From NCBI GenBank assembly GCA_049642705.1, contig JBARPB010000094.1:1-7220 (forward strand): a stretch of 7,220 nucleotides of DNA. Direction: 5' to 3'. The notes beneath the pieces are model-generated. The model did not search any database, was not told the DNA's origin, and was given only the letters and a program-made list of their open reading frames with translations. The first letter of the stretch is position 1. Every line of letters begins with the position of its first letter. Position numbers and translations under genes: made by a program. This DNA comes from CAZYPU01 sp049642705. GTDB taxonomy: Bacteria; Omnitrophota; Gorgyraeia; JABMRN01; RBG-13-46-9. Below are positions 6,512-7,220 of this stretch, in pieces.

Positions 6512-7220
6512 ATGAAGATAGTATTTTTCGGTTCGTCTGAATTCGCCGTTCCGTCGCTTGAACGCCTTCTTGAATCCCAGCACCAAGTCCTGGCTGTTGT
6601 CACGCAGCCCGACCGGAAAAAGGGAAGGCGGCGCCTTACGATTTCGGCGACACCCGTAAAGCGTGCAGCTCTTGCAAGAGGCCTAAACATCCTTCAGACG
6701 GCAGATCTGGAAGAGACGGGAACATTTAAGAAACTCAAATCGCTTAAAGCCGATTTGTTCGTCGTTGTCAGTTTCGGGCAGATTCTTACCCAGAGGGTCC
6801 TTTCCATACCAAAAATATATTGCATAAATCTGCATCCTTCGCTCCTTCCGAAATACAGGGGCGCGGCCCCAGTTAACCGAGCCATTATGAACGGCGAAAA
6901 AACAACAGGTCTTACGATTATAAAAATGAATGAAAGAATGGATGCCGGCGATATAATACTGCAGCGAGGCATACCGATTGAAAGAGAAGATGATTCCGAG
7001 ACTTTGAACGACAAACTTTCGGAACTGGGCGCGGTTCTTTTGCTGGACGCGATAAGATTTATAGAAGAAGACAGGATTGCTTTCAAAAAACAGAATGACA
7101 AAAAAACCACACTTGCCCCGAGATTAAAGAAGGAGGACGGCATCATCGACTGGGAAAAAGACGCCCGCCAGATCCATAACAGGGTAAGGGGTACTCTCCC
7201 TTGGCCGGGCGCTTATACCT
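6512..7220 (+). CDS. fmt: methionyl-tRNA formyltransferase, 5' part (runs off right edge)
   Basis: The frame stays open for 236 codons to the window edge. Fmt transfers a formyl group from 10-formyl-tetrahydrofolate to the amino group of methionyl-tRNA(fMet) in the cytosol, preparing the initiator for translation. The start MKIVFFGSSEFAVPSLERL is the canonical Fmt N-terminus. The catalytic triad is present at N106, H108 and D144, the same numbering as in E. coli. The signature INLHPSLLPKYRGAAP spans 105-120 and MDAGDI 143-148. The basic loop after TQPDRKKGRRR (31-41) corresponds to the tRNA-acceptor-binding region. GTLPWPGAYT (227-236) is the junction leading into the C-terminal tRNA-binding domain, so roughly 75 to 80 residues are missing to the right. 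The gene starts 4 bases after the priA stop with no visible Shine-Dalgarno sequence, which suggests re-initiation by ribosomes finishing priA. The priA-fmt order is a common bacterial arrangement, but def is not between them. Confidence 0.97.
   Translation, partial: MKIVFFGSSEFAVPSLERLLESQHQVLAVVTQPDRKKGRRRLTISATPVKRAALARGLNILQTADLEETGTFKKLKSLKADLFVVVSFGQILTQRVLSIPKIYCINLHPSLLPKYRGAAPVNRAIMNGEKTTGLTIIKMNERMDAGDIILQRGIPIEREDDSETLNDKLSELGAVLLLDAIRFIEEDRIAFKKQNDKKTTLAPRLKKEDGIIDWEKDARQIHNRVRGTLPWPGAYT

Noticed and set aside
6694..7146. Antisense open frame of 150 codons opposite fmt
   Set aside because: It lies fully inside fmt, whose catalytic residues are intact; the antisense product is serine-rich low-complexity sequence typical of a shadow frame.

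Overview
The window is a solid run of seven protein-coding genes, all on the + strand. Overlaps of 4 to 17 bases and gaps of 3 to 4 bases separate them, so it reads as one long operon-like block cut at both edges. I see no RNA gene, insertion sequence, CRISPR array, promoter or terminator, and no non-coding stretch longer than 4 bases. The genes are clearly bacterial (PriA, Fmt). Arginine AGA/AGG and isoleucine ATA codons are common and GC content is moderate. The mix of membrane-glycolipid enzymes, a family 4 uracil-DNA glycosylase and a B12/radical SAM protein suggests an uncultivated anaerobe, for example Omnitrophota or a similar candidate phylum. That placement is a low-confidence guess from gene content.

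Layout. Bases 1-320 hold the C-terminal end of a dolichyl-phosphate-mannosyltransferase-like GT2 glycosyltransferase. Bases 317-1426 encode a MurG/MGDG-synthase-type (GT28) glycosyltransferase that probably glycosylates a membrane lipid. Bases 1410-2072 encode a 4Fe-4S family 4 uracil-DNA glycosylase. Bases 2076-3413 encode a cobalamin-binding-domain radical SAM protein. Bases 3403-4494 encode a GT2 glycosyltransferase carrying an extra C-terminal piece that resembles half of a GT4 enzyme. Bases 4498-6507 encode the replication-restart helicase PriA. Bases 6512-7220 hold the start of fmt, methionyl-tRNA formyltransferase, which runs off the right edge.

Togetherness. Two themes are interleaved: envelope or lipid glycosylation (both GT2 genes, the GT28 gene and probably the radical SAM gene) and housekeeping DNA/translation functions (udg, priA, fmt). 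The radical SAM/GT2 pair looks more AT-rich in the stretches I counted and may have been inserted between udg and priA. The priA-fmt pairing is a classic bacterial neighbourhood, but the peptide deformylase gene (def) often found with them is absent here. I found no clear novel defence or mobile system. The most unusual item is the GT2 protein with its half GT4 domain, next to the radical SAM gene.
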